Positions 15,489-20,840 of a DNA stretch of 22,141 nt are shown here, in pieces (the stretch's first letter is position 1; each line of letters starts with the position of its first letter). Where the stretch lies: the IMG/VR virus record IMGVR_UViG_3300005613_000444, positions 1 to 22,141 of that record; one strand, given 5' to 3'. The translations under genes and the position numbers were made by a program. The notes under the pieces are model-generated. The model was not told the DNA's origin. It searched no databases and saw nothing but the letters and a program-made list of their open reading frames with translations. The stretch is from a virus.

Positions 15489-15517
15489 ATTTTACTATAG
15501 TACACTTATTGTAAAAT
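15489..15517. promoter_or_regulatory. Symmetric promoter/operator element between rha and terL
   Basis: A perfect 7-bp inverted repeat, ATTTTAC (15489-15495) and GTAAAAT (15511-15517), is separated by 15 bases. Read on either strand it gives a -35-like TTTAC(T/A), a 15-base spacer and TAAAAT as -10. An 8-bp palindrome ACTATAGT lies inside at 15494-15501. It sits 22 bases before the rha start and about 95 bases before terL, so it may be a divergent promoter and/or a repressor site. The 15-base spacing is short for sigma-70, so this is tentative. The rest of 15394-15538 holds no gene. Confidence 0.4.
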
Positions 15518-15538
15518 TTCCAAAAAATTAGAGAGATT

Positions 15539-16297
15539 ATGACTAAGAAAGAAAAAAAAGAAATTATAGTTTTTTTAAAAAATAATGATTTGATGGTTGG
15601 TACAGGAATTTTAAGCAAAGGATTTGGGGTTGAACATCGAGCATTAAAAAAGCTAATTGTTAAGTATAAAAATGAATTTGATGAATGGGGACTTATTGCA
15701 TCGCCGATGCAAAAAGTCGACCCTAATAATAAAGGTCGAAGACTTGAAGAATACGAATTAAACGAGCCCCAAGCCGCATATCTTTCTACTCTTTTAACAA
15801 ATAATGAAACCGTTAGAAAATTTAAACGCCGACTTGTAAGAGATTTTTTTAGGCAAAGAAAATTATTATCAAAAATCATTGCACAAAAACAAAATACTGA
15901 ATGGTTAGAGAAAAGAAAGCTCGGAAAGATAGAAAGACGACTTGAGACCGATGTTATTAAGGAATTTGTTGAATATGCATTATCACAAGGGAGCAAAAAC
16001 GCTAAAACATATTATATGAATATATCTAAAATGGAAAATCACACTCTCTTTAACTTAGATATGTTAGAAATGAAATTTCCTAATCTAAGAGATGTTCTTG
16101 AAGGATATCAACTTTTTACTTTACAAAATGCTGATAGAATAGTTGGAAGAGCGTTGAAAGAAGGTATGGAAAGAGAACTTTTTTACAAAGAGATATATAA
16201 ATTAGCCAAACAAAGAGTTGAAATGTTCGTTAAACTTATAGGCAAAACCCCAATACATGTTATATCAGAACAAAATGATAATTTAGTCTTAGAGTAA
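15539..16297 (+). CDS. rha: Rha-family phage regulatory protein
   Basis: A 252-residue protein. The N-terminal ~50 residues read like a winged-helix or HTH segment (VGTGILSKGFGVEHRALKKL, residues 20-39). Residues ~74-107 contain the Rha family core, LNEPQAAYLSTLLTNNETVR then FKRRLVRDFFRQR, normally 'LnE.Qa..L.tL.rNt..Vv.FK..LVr.Ff..R'. The C-terminal ~140 residues are helical and charged. In P22 and phi-80, Rha interferes with lytic growth in hosts lacking IHF. It is a single plus-strand gene between terS and terL, with AGAGAG three bases before ATG 15539. It looks like a moron insertion with its own promoter-like element. The stop is 27 bases from the convergent terS stop. Family assignment is good; its role in this phage is unknown. 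Confidence 0.8.
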   Translation: MTKKEKKEIIVFLKNNDLMVGTGILSKGFGVEHRALKKLIVKYKNEFDEWGLIASPMQKVDPNNKGRRLEEYELNEPQAAYLSTLLTNNETVRKFKRRLVRDFFRQRKLLSKIIAQKQNTEWLEKRKLGKIERRLETDVIKEFVEYALSQGSKNAKTYYMNISKMENHTLFNLDMLEMKFPNLRDVLEGYQLFTLQNADRIVGRALKEGMERELFYKEIYKLAKQRVEMFVKLIGKTPIHVISEQNDNLVLE

Positions 16298-16310
16298 AAA
16301 ACTATAATCT

Positions 16311-16326
16311 CGCTGAAAGTGTTATT
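16311..16326. repeat. 16-bp direct repeat, copy 2
   Basis: This is the second identical copy of CGCTGAAAGTGTTATT; it overlaps the first two bases of the terS stop codon region. The two copies bracket about 2.6 kb containing terL, rha and two small genes. Confidence 0.75.
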
Positions 16327-16768
16327 ACGAACCTTTTTTCTCGTTAGCTTTATTGGCAAAATTCACTGCGTTAACAATAATTTCCGCGTCTTGTTCTGAT
16401 AGATCTTTTTTGGCCATATCAGCCTTCTCTTTTAGAAGTGCCTTATACTCAGTAGAATATATCGGTAAAATCTTTTCTCCAAAGGCTGAATTCTTATCGC
16501 CTTCGAAGCAATGATTGGCGATCTTTCCAGCAATTAGCTCTTTGGCGTATGCCACAGCGGGTTTCATTTCCGGGTGATGTTCTGCAAGATTGTGTAACCA
16601 AGACGGACCTTTTTTATATTTTTCATAGATATAGGAGGCTAACCAAATACCTTTCCCAGAATGAGCCCATTCCAACAGATCATTAATAATCTCTTGTATT
16701 TGCTCTTTAGTGTGCTGAGGGTTTACCTTCCTTTTGAGTGCATAATTGTTATTCTTAGCAGCTGCCAT
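16325..16768 (-). CDS. terS: Probable terminase small subunit
   Basis: A 147-residue helical protein opening MAAAKNNNYALKRKVNP, similar to the 'GNKYAL..' openings of phage DNA-packaging small subunits. It has an N-terminal helix (EQIQEIINDLLEWAHSGKGI), then a region ASYIYEKYKKGPSWLHNLAE (residues ~44-63) resembling the HTH part of gp3/terS-type proteins, then helical oligomerisation-like sequence ending QDAEIIVNAVNFANKANEKK. The start has AAGGA three bases upstream. In the leftward direction it precedes terL, though rha intervenes on the other strand. The small subunit recognises the packaging site and loads TerL. The assignment is from opening motif, length and synteny; an alternative is an unrelated DNA-binding regulator. 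Confidence 0.65.
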   Translation of the reverse strand: MAAAKNNNYALKRKVNPQHTKEQIQEIINDLLEWAHSGKGIWLASYIYEKYKKGPSWLHNLAEHHPEMKPAVAYAKELIAGKIANHCFEGDKNSAFGEKILPIYSTEYKALLKEKADMAKKDLSEQDAEIIVNAVNFANKANEKKGS

Positions 16769-16857
16769 AAGTCCTTTCTTATTAAAATAATTCCTATTGA
16801 AAAGCTAGCTTATGTCTTACTTATGATCAAGAAAAAACTCACATTAAATTAATATGG

Positions 16858-16884
16858 TGTTATATTGGTGTTAAAACTAGGAGG
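16858..16884 (+). promoter_or_regulatory. Candidate extended -10 and strong RBS for the 68-aa gene
   Basis: TGTTATATT at 16858-16866 reads as an extended -10 element (TGn then TATATT), with no good -35. AGGAGG at 16879-16884 sits four bases before ATG 16889 and decides the start; the same TAGGAGG context precedes the first early gene at 18728. Confidence 0.35.
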
Positions 16885-16888
16885 ATAT

Positions 16889-17095
16889 ATGCCAACATTA
16901 TATTTCAGAGAAGACTGTCAGAAATGGAGAGTTCAAAGTAAACGTAGAAATGGTAAGAGTATTTCTGCACAATTTGATAGTTTAAATGAAGCTATAGAAT
17001 TTTGGGATGATGTGAAAGCTATTGAGGTAAGTTGGGTTAATAAATATCATCGTGATAATACAAATGAGAAATTAGATAAGCTTAAAGAGTTTTAA
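16889..17095 (+). CDS. Small stand-alone protein resembling an integrase arm-binding domain
   Basis: A 68-residue protein. ATG 16889 is chosen over the start eight codons earlier because of AGGAGG. The sequence MPTLYFREDCQKWRVQSKRR followed by NGKSISAQFDSLNEAIEFWD has the three-strand-plus-helix pattern (basic strand with W, 'GK.IS..F.s..EA..f') of AP2-like or arm-type DNA-binding domains at the N-termini of tyrosine recombinases. Here it stands alone with a short charged tail, and no catalytic recombinase domain follows. It may be a small DNA-binding regulator, excisionase-like factor, or relic of an integrase. It is convergent with a leftward gene, sharing the stop palindrome TTAA at 17092-17095. 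The domain resemblance is by eye and moderate. Confidence 0.5.
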   Translation: MPTLYFREDCQKWRVQSKRRNGKSISAQFDSLNEAIEFWDDVKAIEVSWVNKYHRDNTNEKLDKLKEF

Positions 17096-17265
17096 GATAT
17101 TTCTTTTCTTTGTCCAGACTCATCGTAAAATATAAATAAGTTATTTTCTTCTTGTTCGTGTAGGTAGTATTCTGCTGGATCTTCTATGTGGACATCTAGG
17201 GGGTAGTTAAGTCCTGTAGTCATGCTGAATGCTATCGAGGCAGTAAGTAATACCAGAATGTCCAT
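17092..17265 (-). CDS. Small exported or membrane-anchored protein (57 aa)
   Basis: A 57-residue protein. ATG 17265 is chosen because AGGAG lies seven bases upstream; an upstream in-frame start at 17319 lacks one. The N-terminus MDILVLLTASIAFSMTTG is a likely signal peptide or signal anchor, followed by a soluble acidic tail (NYPLDVHIEDPAEYYLHEQE and more) that would lie outside the cytoplasm. It begins inside the preceding 47-aa membrane-peptide gene in another frame (34-base overlap) and ends in the TTAA palindrome shared with the convergent gene. The nested pair of membrane and exported peptides recalls overlapping lysis gene pairs such as spanins, but both are much smaller than known Rz/Rz1 and there is no lipobox. 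The function is unknown. Confidence 0.5.
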   Translation of the reverse strand: MDILVLLTASIAFSMTTGLNYPLDVHIEDPAEYYLHEQEENNLFIFYDESGQRKEIS

Positions 17266-17375
17266 GCTAACGCTCCTGAGATGCATATGATTAAAGTTAC
17301 AATATGTATAAGTTCCCAAGCATATCTGTATGGGTTCCCTAGGACTTGTGTTAACCAGCCTCTTAATTTATCCAT
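17232..17375 (-). CDS. Small single-pass membrane peptide (47 aa)
   Basis: A frame of 47 codons from ATG 17375 to a TAG at 17232-17234. AAGGA lies seven bases upstream of the start. The peptide begins MDKLRGWLTQVLGNPYRYAW, followed by a long hydrophobic segment (residues ~20-44, ELIHIVTLIICISGALAWTF then WYYLLPR) typical of one transmembrane helix with a positively charged amphipathic N-terminus inside. It contains the ribosome binding site of the downstream 57-aa gene. Small holin-like or immunity-type membrane peptides have this layout, but no family is recognised. Support comes from a good ribosome site, plausible composition and compact packing. Confidence 0.5.
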   Translation of the reverse strand: MDKLRGWLTQVLGNPYRYAWELIHIVTLIICISGALAWTFWYYLLPR

Positions 17376-17424
17376 TTAAATTTCCTTTTTACATACCCTG
17401 ATTATATTACTATGCAAAGGCAAA

Positions 17425-17482
17425 AAGTAAGGGGAGTGAAGTTACAAAAACAAGGTTAAGTTAAATTAAATCCCCCTTACTT
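17425..17482. terminator. Long-loop inverted repeat, possible bidirectional terminator
   Basis: AAGTAAGGGG (17425-17434) and CCCCTTACTT (17473-17482) are a perfect 10-bp inverted repeat around a 38-base loop. A-runs flank one arm and T-runs the other, so on both strands the stem is followed by a T-stretch. It lies between the leftward RusA operon and the membrane-peptide genes, where partial termination would make sense. The large loop makes it atypical. Confidence 0.4.
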
Positions 17483-17486
17483 ATTT

Positions 17487-17711
17487 TTAATATTCGAAAC
17501 TTGTGCTAACCTTTACTTCGTAGTCTCTCATTTCGAAGTCATGAGCATTTACTAAATGAGAGTCTGCCACTATTTGCATGATTTTAGTTTTTAGATCATC
17601 AGAATTAGCATATATTGGGTAGTCTCTATCTACACGTATATTAGCAGAGAATGATCTATCATCTTTTTTGACTTTAACTTTGATAACAATATCTTTAATT
17701 TTTTCTGACAT
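17487..17711 (-). CDS. Hypothetical protein (74 aa)
   Basis: A 74-residue protein. ATG 17711 is chosen because GGAG lies six bases upstream; a longer frame to 17786 would run inside the preceding gene without a ribosome site. The N-terminal half alternates basic and hydrophobic residues (MSEKIKDIVIKVKVKKDDRS), giving two predicted beta strands. The rest is a helix plus strand (LKTKIMQIVADSHLVNAHDF ... YEVKVSTSFEY). It overlaps the upstream 101-aa gene by 17 bases. The compact alpha/beta layout fits a small phage accessory protein. No family is recognised and no function can be assigned. Confidence 0.5.
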   Translation of the reverse strand: MSEKIKDIVIKVKVKKDDRSFSANIRVDRDYPIYANSDDLKTKIMQIVADSHLVNAHDFEMRDYEVKVSTSFEY

Positions 17712-18000
17712 TAATTTCTCCAAATATTTCTTTGTAATCTTTACATTTATTCTCATTAATATTGAGAATATACATGCTATCAGCAAGGTTATAATCTTTA
17801 ATTTTTTGCAAACTTTCTTCGAGATATTTTATTTTATATACATTAGCTGGGTTTTCATGATCTATAATTTCTAGCTTAGATATGAAATAAGCTATTTGCT
17901 GTTTTATGAGTTTATCTAGGTATTTCTGTATTTCTTGTTTAGTGTCAAAGAATTTCTTTTTATGTGGTAATAGGTTATGGAAGTTTACGTAATAGATCAT
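17695..18000 (-). CDS. Hypothetical protein (101 aa)
   Basis: A 101-residue protein rich in Lys, Ile, Tyr and Asn. It starts MIYYVNFHNLLPHKKKFFDT and continues in mostly helical, charged sequence (KQEIQKYLDKLIKQQIAYFI, then YLEESLQKIKDYNLADSMYI). There is no membrane segment or catalytic motif. The ATG overlaps the RusA stop by four bases (ATGA), and its own end overlaps the next gene by 17 bases, so it belongs to the leftward early or accessory operon headed by the Xre-like gene. I do not recognise the family. Confidence 0.5.
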   Translation of the reverse strand: MIYYVNFHNLLPHKKKFFDTKQEIQKYLDKLIKQQIAYFISKLEIIDHENPANVYKIKYLEESLQKIKDYNLADSMYILNINENKCKDYKEIFGEINVRKN

Positions 18001-18422
18001 GTTTCCTCTATTTCTTCTAAAGAATATAATTCAATTTCTGTTTTTGGTTCTTCGTCATATATTTTTTGAGTAAATATTTCTGCTATTTGTGCGTCGTCGT
18101 CATAGGCTATTTTATTCATGCAATCGAGATAAAATTTTTCGAGGTTATCGCAATCCGGCTTAGTAATAACATAGCCTTTTTCTAAAGCTTCTTTACGCTT
18201 CTTTTTAGACCATGATTGAGGTATAGGGAACTTGGCTATTATGTTAGCGCCAATAGCGCCTTCAAGAGGTCTTAAATCATCTTTAGCCATGATTTCAGAA
18301 ATGAGTTTCTTGCATTCATTTTTTTCTTTGCTTTGGGGGTCATACATAATGCCGTTATGTACTCGGTGTCTTTGTTTAGCTATAGGTTTCCCGTTAATGA
18401 TAAAACTAAGAGATGTCTTCAC
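17997..18422 (-). CDS. rusA: RusA-type Holliday junction resolvase
   Basis: A 141-residue protein with RusA motifs: the N-terminal 'INGKPIAKQRHRV....YDP' (residues 9-29), KPDCDNLEKFYLD (88-100) with Asp90 and Asp92, and YDDDAQIAEIF (107-117) with acidic residues 108-110. These acidic residues bind the metal ions that cut four-way DNA junctions. The length matches the ~120-residue E. coli RusA with a short extension. Phage RusA proteins resolve recombination and replication junctions before packaging, complementing the ERF and YqaJ pair in this window. The start is a GTG at 18422 with GAGG four bases upstream, inside the end of the Xre-like gene (17-base overlap). This is a confident family call. 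Confidence 0.88.
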   Translation of the reverse strand: MKTSLSFIINGKPIAKQRHRVHNGIMYDPQSKEKNECKKLISEIMAKDDLRPLEGAIGANIIAKFPIPQSWSKKKRKEALEKGYVITKPDCDNLEKFYLDCMNKIAYDDDAQIAEIFTQKIYDEEPKTEIELYSLEEIEET

Positions 18423-18588
18423 GAAGCCTCACATTTCTTTTAGTTACTTTATAAATTCTTTTAGCTGTTTTAAGCGTACAGGGATATCCTTTTAAGAGTC
18501 GATAAATTGTAACAGAAGTGAGTCCTGTAATTTTTGCAAATGAATGAGGAGATAAATTATATTTTATTAAATAGTCTTTAAGGGTCAT
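18406..18588 (-). CDS. Small Xre/Cro-like HTH regulator
   Basis: A 60-residue protein that is almost entirely one helix-turn-helix domain: YLIKYNLSPHSFAKITGLTS (residues 6-25) followed by VTIYRLLKGYPCTLKTAKRI. The pattern 'S...fA..tGlt..ti.r.l.G...l..A.ri' fits the Xre/Cro fold. It is the first gene of the leftward operon, next to a divergent promoter with a palindrome, so it could be a Cro-like repressor that controls both directions. The start ATG has AAGGA five bases upstream. It is short for a CI-type repressor (no dimerisation or peptidase domain). The target sequence is suggested, not shown, to be TTAGTACTAA. Confidence 0.7.
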   Translation of the reverse strand: MTLKDYLIKYNLSPHSFAKITGLTSVTIYRLLKGYPCTLKTAKRIYKVTKRNVRLREDIS

Positions 18589-18604
18589 ACAATTCCTTAA
18601 GTTA

Positions 18605-18641
18605 TTAGTACTAAGTTACGCCTAAAGGGTATTTATGTCAA
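18605..18641 (-). promoter_or_regulatory. Leftward promoter with palindromic operator candidate
   Basis: On the minus strand an exact -35 TTGACA (18636-18641) is followed by a 17-base spacer and -10-like TAACTT (18613-18618), keeping the three most conserved -10 positions. A perfect 10-bp palindrome TTAGTACTAA (18605-18614) overlaps the -10 and start region, where a repressor would block transcription of the Xre/RusA operon. A second imperfect inverted repeat with TTTGT/ACAAA ends lies at 18651-18673. The rightward operon starts at 18728 with AGGAGG five bases upstream; no clear rightward -35/-10 pair was found. Confidence 0.6.
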
Positions 18642-18727
18642 TAAAATCTTTTTGTTAAATAACTATAGACAAAAAAGTGTAAAATGAAATATCTTGAGAA
18701 TATAAAAACAGTCACTAGGAGGACTTT

Positions 18728-18976
18728 ATGAATAAAGAAATTAAGCAAGCAGTTCTTGAGCTTTGGGAAGAGCTATATGACTCTGCTAACGCTATTAATC
18801 CAGATGTTATACATAGAAGCATGGTAATGCTTATGAAAGAGTATAATTTAGAAGAATTTACGGAAGAAACTGATGAAGATCTTTTATGTGTTGTACATGA
18901 AAAGGAATTGTATGATGCTAACCAAAAAAGATATGAGATAAAAATGTTACTAAGAAATACGCTGGAGAATTACTAG
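18728..18976 (+). CDS. Hypothetical acidic early protein (82 aa)
   Basis: An 82-residue acidic, helical protein: MNKEIKQAVLELWEELYDSA, then NPDVIHRSMVMLMKEYNLEE and FTEETDEDLLCVVHEKELYD, ending LLRNTLENY. No zinc, membrane or catalytic motif is seen. It is the first gene of the rightward early operon, with a strong AGGAGG five bases before ATG 18728, and is followed after one base by the small membrane-protein gene. Its acidic helical nature could suit an inhibitor or anti-host factor, but this is only compositional. The family is not recognised. Confidence 0.55.
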   Translation: MNKEIKQAVLELWEELYDSANAINPDVIHRSMVMLMKEYNLEEFTEETDEDLLCVVHEKELYDANQKRYEIKMLLRNTLENY

Positions 18977-18977
18977 T

Positions 18978-19169
18978 ATGGAATGGTCTCAATTTTTAGT
19001 GCTTCTAATTTCATTTACTGGTCTGTTCTTTTGGAATAGATCTGAATCTAGAAGCGATTCCAGACGTATGGAAGATTTAATAACAGCTATCCGTGAAGAC
19101 ATGAGAGATTTTCATGGAAGGCTTTGTGCAATAGAAGAAAGAAACAAACCTAGGGGAAAAAATGATTAA
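18978..19169 (+). CDS. Small membrane protein with FHGRLCAIEE motif (early operon copy)
   Basis: A 63-residue protein. A transmembrane helix at residues ~4-19 (SQFLVLLISFTGLFFW) is followed by an Arg/Ser-rich linker (NRSESRSDSRRMEDLITAIR) and the motif DMRDFHGRLCAIEE (residues 41-54), then a basic tail. The last 14-residue motif is identical to that of the 59-aa protein at 360-539. Counting the codons, the two motif copies differ at ten of 42 bases, all synonymous, so selection keeps the protein motif. The gene lies between the 82-aa gene and erf and overlaps erf by eight bases. Tail residues would face the cytoplasm if the helix inserts N-out. The function is unknown; a membrane-tethered regulator or recombination partner is possible. 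Confidence 0.65.
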   Translation: MEWSQFLVLLISFTGLFFWNRSESRSDSRRMEDLITAIREDMRDFHGRLCAIEERNKPRGKND

Positions 19170-19833
19170 AGAAGAAAATTACCAAGAATTAGTCGAAGAA
19201 CTAAAAGATTTAAGACAAGATATATTATCTGTGCGATTTGATGAAAATAGAAGTGATATGCTTAATGAGCTTAATACTGCGTTAGCGCTAGCTCAAAGTG
19301 AATTTGAAACGGCTTATAATGAAGCATCAAATCCTTTCTTTAAATCTCGTTATGCTAAATTAGTTCATATCGTAAAAGCTAGTAGACCCTACTTAACAAA
19401 ACATGGGCTTTCCGTTCGACATGAAGAAGAATATAATGACGGCAAACGCTTTTTAAGGACTATTCTAGCCCATAGTAGTGGTCAATGGACTAGTTCCTTG
19501 GCTCTTATAGAACCTCTAAAGCCTGATATCCAAAGTTATGGATCTTATCTAGCTTATCTAAAAAGATATCATTACACAATGATCACTGGGGTTACGACCT
19601 CTGATGATATGGATGACGACGGAGAATCTTTAATGGAAAGAAAGGATCCGTACATTTCCTTAGTTCACATCAACCAATTAAAGAAATTATTAGCACAATT
19701 ACCACCTCATGTTGAAAAAACTGTATTAGAGGGTTTTGGTATTAGTTCTTTAGCTGAAATCAAAATGTCGGCTTTTACTGGAACTCACAAACGTCTAAAA
19801 CAGATGATAGGAGAAGAAAATGAAGCTGATTAA
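19162..19833 (+). CDS. erf: ERF-family single-strand annealing protein
   Basis: A 223-residue protein. The ERF core shows NEASNPFFKSRYAKLVHIVK (residues 53-72), a central beta region (RFLRTILAHSSGQWTSSLAL) and the family C-terminal signature: QSYGSYLAYLKRYHYTMITG (124-143) followed by DDDGE (151-155). It binds single-stranded DNA and anneals complementary strands; in P22 it circularises the entering genome. Here it is encoded directly before a YqaJ exonuclease with a 14-base overlap, the usual two-component recombinase layout. The start ATG at 19162 lies inside the tail of the small membrane-protein gene, with GGGGA as ribosome site. Confidence 0.85.
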   Translation: MIKEENYQELVEELKDLRQDILSVRFDENRSDMLNELNTALALAQSEFETAYNEASNPFFKSRYAKLVHIVKASRPYLTKHGLSVRHEEEYNDGKRFLRTILAHSSGQWTSSLALIEPLKPDIQSYGSYLAYLKRYHYTMITGVTTSDDMDDDGESLMERKDPYISLVHINQLKKLLAQLPPHVEKTVLEGFGISSLAEIKMSAFTGTHKRLKQMIGEENEAD

Positions 19834-20713
19834 AGGAATGGAGCAAGGGACTGATACGTGGCATGACTTCAGATTATCTCACATTGGCGCTTCAGAAATT
19901 TCTATGATCGTTGGCGTTAATCCTTGGAAAAGCGCCTATGAACTTTGGCTTGAAAAGACAGGAAAAGTTAAACCCAAGAAAGCTAATAAAGCTATGAAAA
20001 GAGGCTCAGAGTTAGAGGAAGAGGCTTTGCATGAATTCATCACTCAGTCTCAGAGATTCTATGAGCCGATGGTTGGCACTTGCTCTAAATGGGATGTTGC
20101 AAGCGCTTCTTTTGATGGATTAAGCGAAGATTTAACACATATCGTTGAGATTAAATGTCCTTCCAGTGAAAAAAGCTATGATGACATGATGCAAAATGGA
20201 ATACCTGATTATTACATGTGTCAAGTTCAGTGGCAATTGATGGTTTCTTGTGCTGAAAAAGCTGATTTCTTCGTATATGCTGGTGAGAATCTAAACTTTA
20301 GCTATTCAGTTTTTCCTGATAAAGAAATGCATTCTGAGATGTTAGCAAAAGCTAAAGAATTTTGGCACCATATCGAAACTGATACTCCTCCTGAATTGAC
20401 TAAAGATGATTATAAATTAGTCACTGATGATTATGAGTTTTCGAAGCTTGCTAGTCATTACCTTGAGATTGATGAACAGATCAAGGAACTAGAATCGACG
20501 AGAAAGGCATTTAAAGCGTCGCTAATCGATTATATTGGCGAAGGTAATGCGATGGGCTATGGAATTAAGATAGGCTCAAATAAGGGCCGTAAAACGCTAA
20601 ATTTAGAAAAGCTCTGTTTTGATTATGGAATTGACCAGCAAGACATGGAAAAATATTATACTTGCGGTAAACCGTATACGATCATCTCAAGAAGTAGGGG
20701 TGATTTAATTTAA
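19820..20713 (+). CDS. YqaJ-type 5'-3' exonuclease (lambda Exo-like)
   Basis: A 297-residue protein with the YqaJ fold: 'QGTDTWHDFRLSHIGASEIS' (9-28), NPWKS (34-38), RGSELEEEAL (61-70), Asp99 in SFDGL, VEIKCP with Glu110 and Lys112 (109-114), and YYMCQVQWQLMV with Gln135 and Gln137. These are the D-x(n)-ExK nuclease residues and the distal Gln motif. It degrades one strand from a double-strand end to give 3' tails that ERF anneals. The C-terminal ~90 residues are a helical extension (EIDEQIKELESTRKAFKASL) seen in phage members. The start overlaps erf, with GGAG six bases upstream. A strong intrinsic terminator follows at 20756. Confidence 0.88.
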   Translation: MKLIKGMEQGTDTWHDFRLSHIGASEISMIVGVNPWKSAYELWLEKTGKVKPKKANKAMKRGSELEEEALHEFITQSQRFYEPMVGTCSKWDVASASFDGLSEDLTHIVEIKCPSSEKSYDDMMQNGIPDYYMCQVQWQLMVSCAEKADFFVYAGENLNFSYSVFPDKEMHSEMLAKAKEFWHHIETDTPPELTKDDYKLVTDDYEFSKLASHYLEIDEQIKELESTRKAFKASLIDYIGEGNAMGYGIKIGSNKGRKTLNLEKLCFDYGIDQQDMEKYYTCGKPYTIISRSRGDLI

Positions 20714-20755
20714 ACAAAACAATCTTCTTGTATTTTTACAGATCCCTAGGTCTGT

Positions 20756-20785
20756 GGCGTCCTTTGCACGGGGCGCCTTTTTTTT
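20756..20785 (+). terminator. Intrinsic terminator closing the early operon
   Basis: GGCGTCC ... GGGGCGCC (20756-20777) folds into a stem of at least seven pairs including one G-U, followed by eight T residues (20778-20785). It lies 43 bases past the YqaJ stop. A smaller hairpin CAGATC/GGTCTG (about 20739-20754) precedes it. This marks the end of the erf-yqaJ transcript. Confidence 0.9.
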
Positions 20786-20840
20786 GTCTAAACACGTTTT
20801 CCTAACGAACATTGCGCTGTCTAAACACGTTTTCCTGACG
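20785..20840. repeat. Two 23-bp direct repeats, possible iterons
   Basis: TGTCTAAACACGTTTTCCT followed by (A/G)ACG occurs at 20785-20807 and 20818-20840, with one mismatch in 23 bases and a 33-base period. Right after the second copy, GTACG (20840-20844) and CGTAC (20852-20856) form a short inverted repeat. The repeats sit between a strong terminator and the replication-type gene at 21183, in a non-coding region, so an origin or initiator-binding role is plausible. The rest of 20857-21003 shows no gene, only AT-rich sequence and weak hairpins (for example CTCT/AGAG near 20885-20902). Confidence 0.75.

Noticed and set aside
15460-15996. Leftward 178-codon open frame opposite rha
   Set aside because: It is Phe/Ser/Leu-rich, mirrors the well-supported rha frame, and has no ribosome site; it is a shadow frame.
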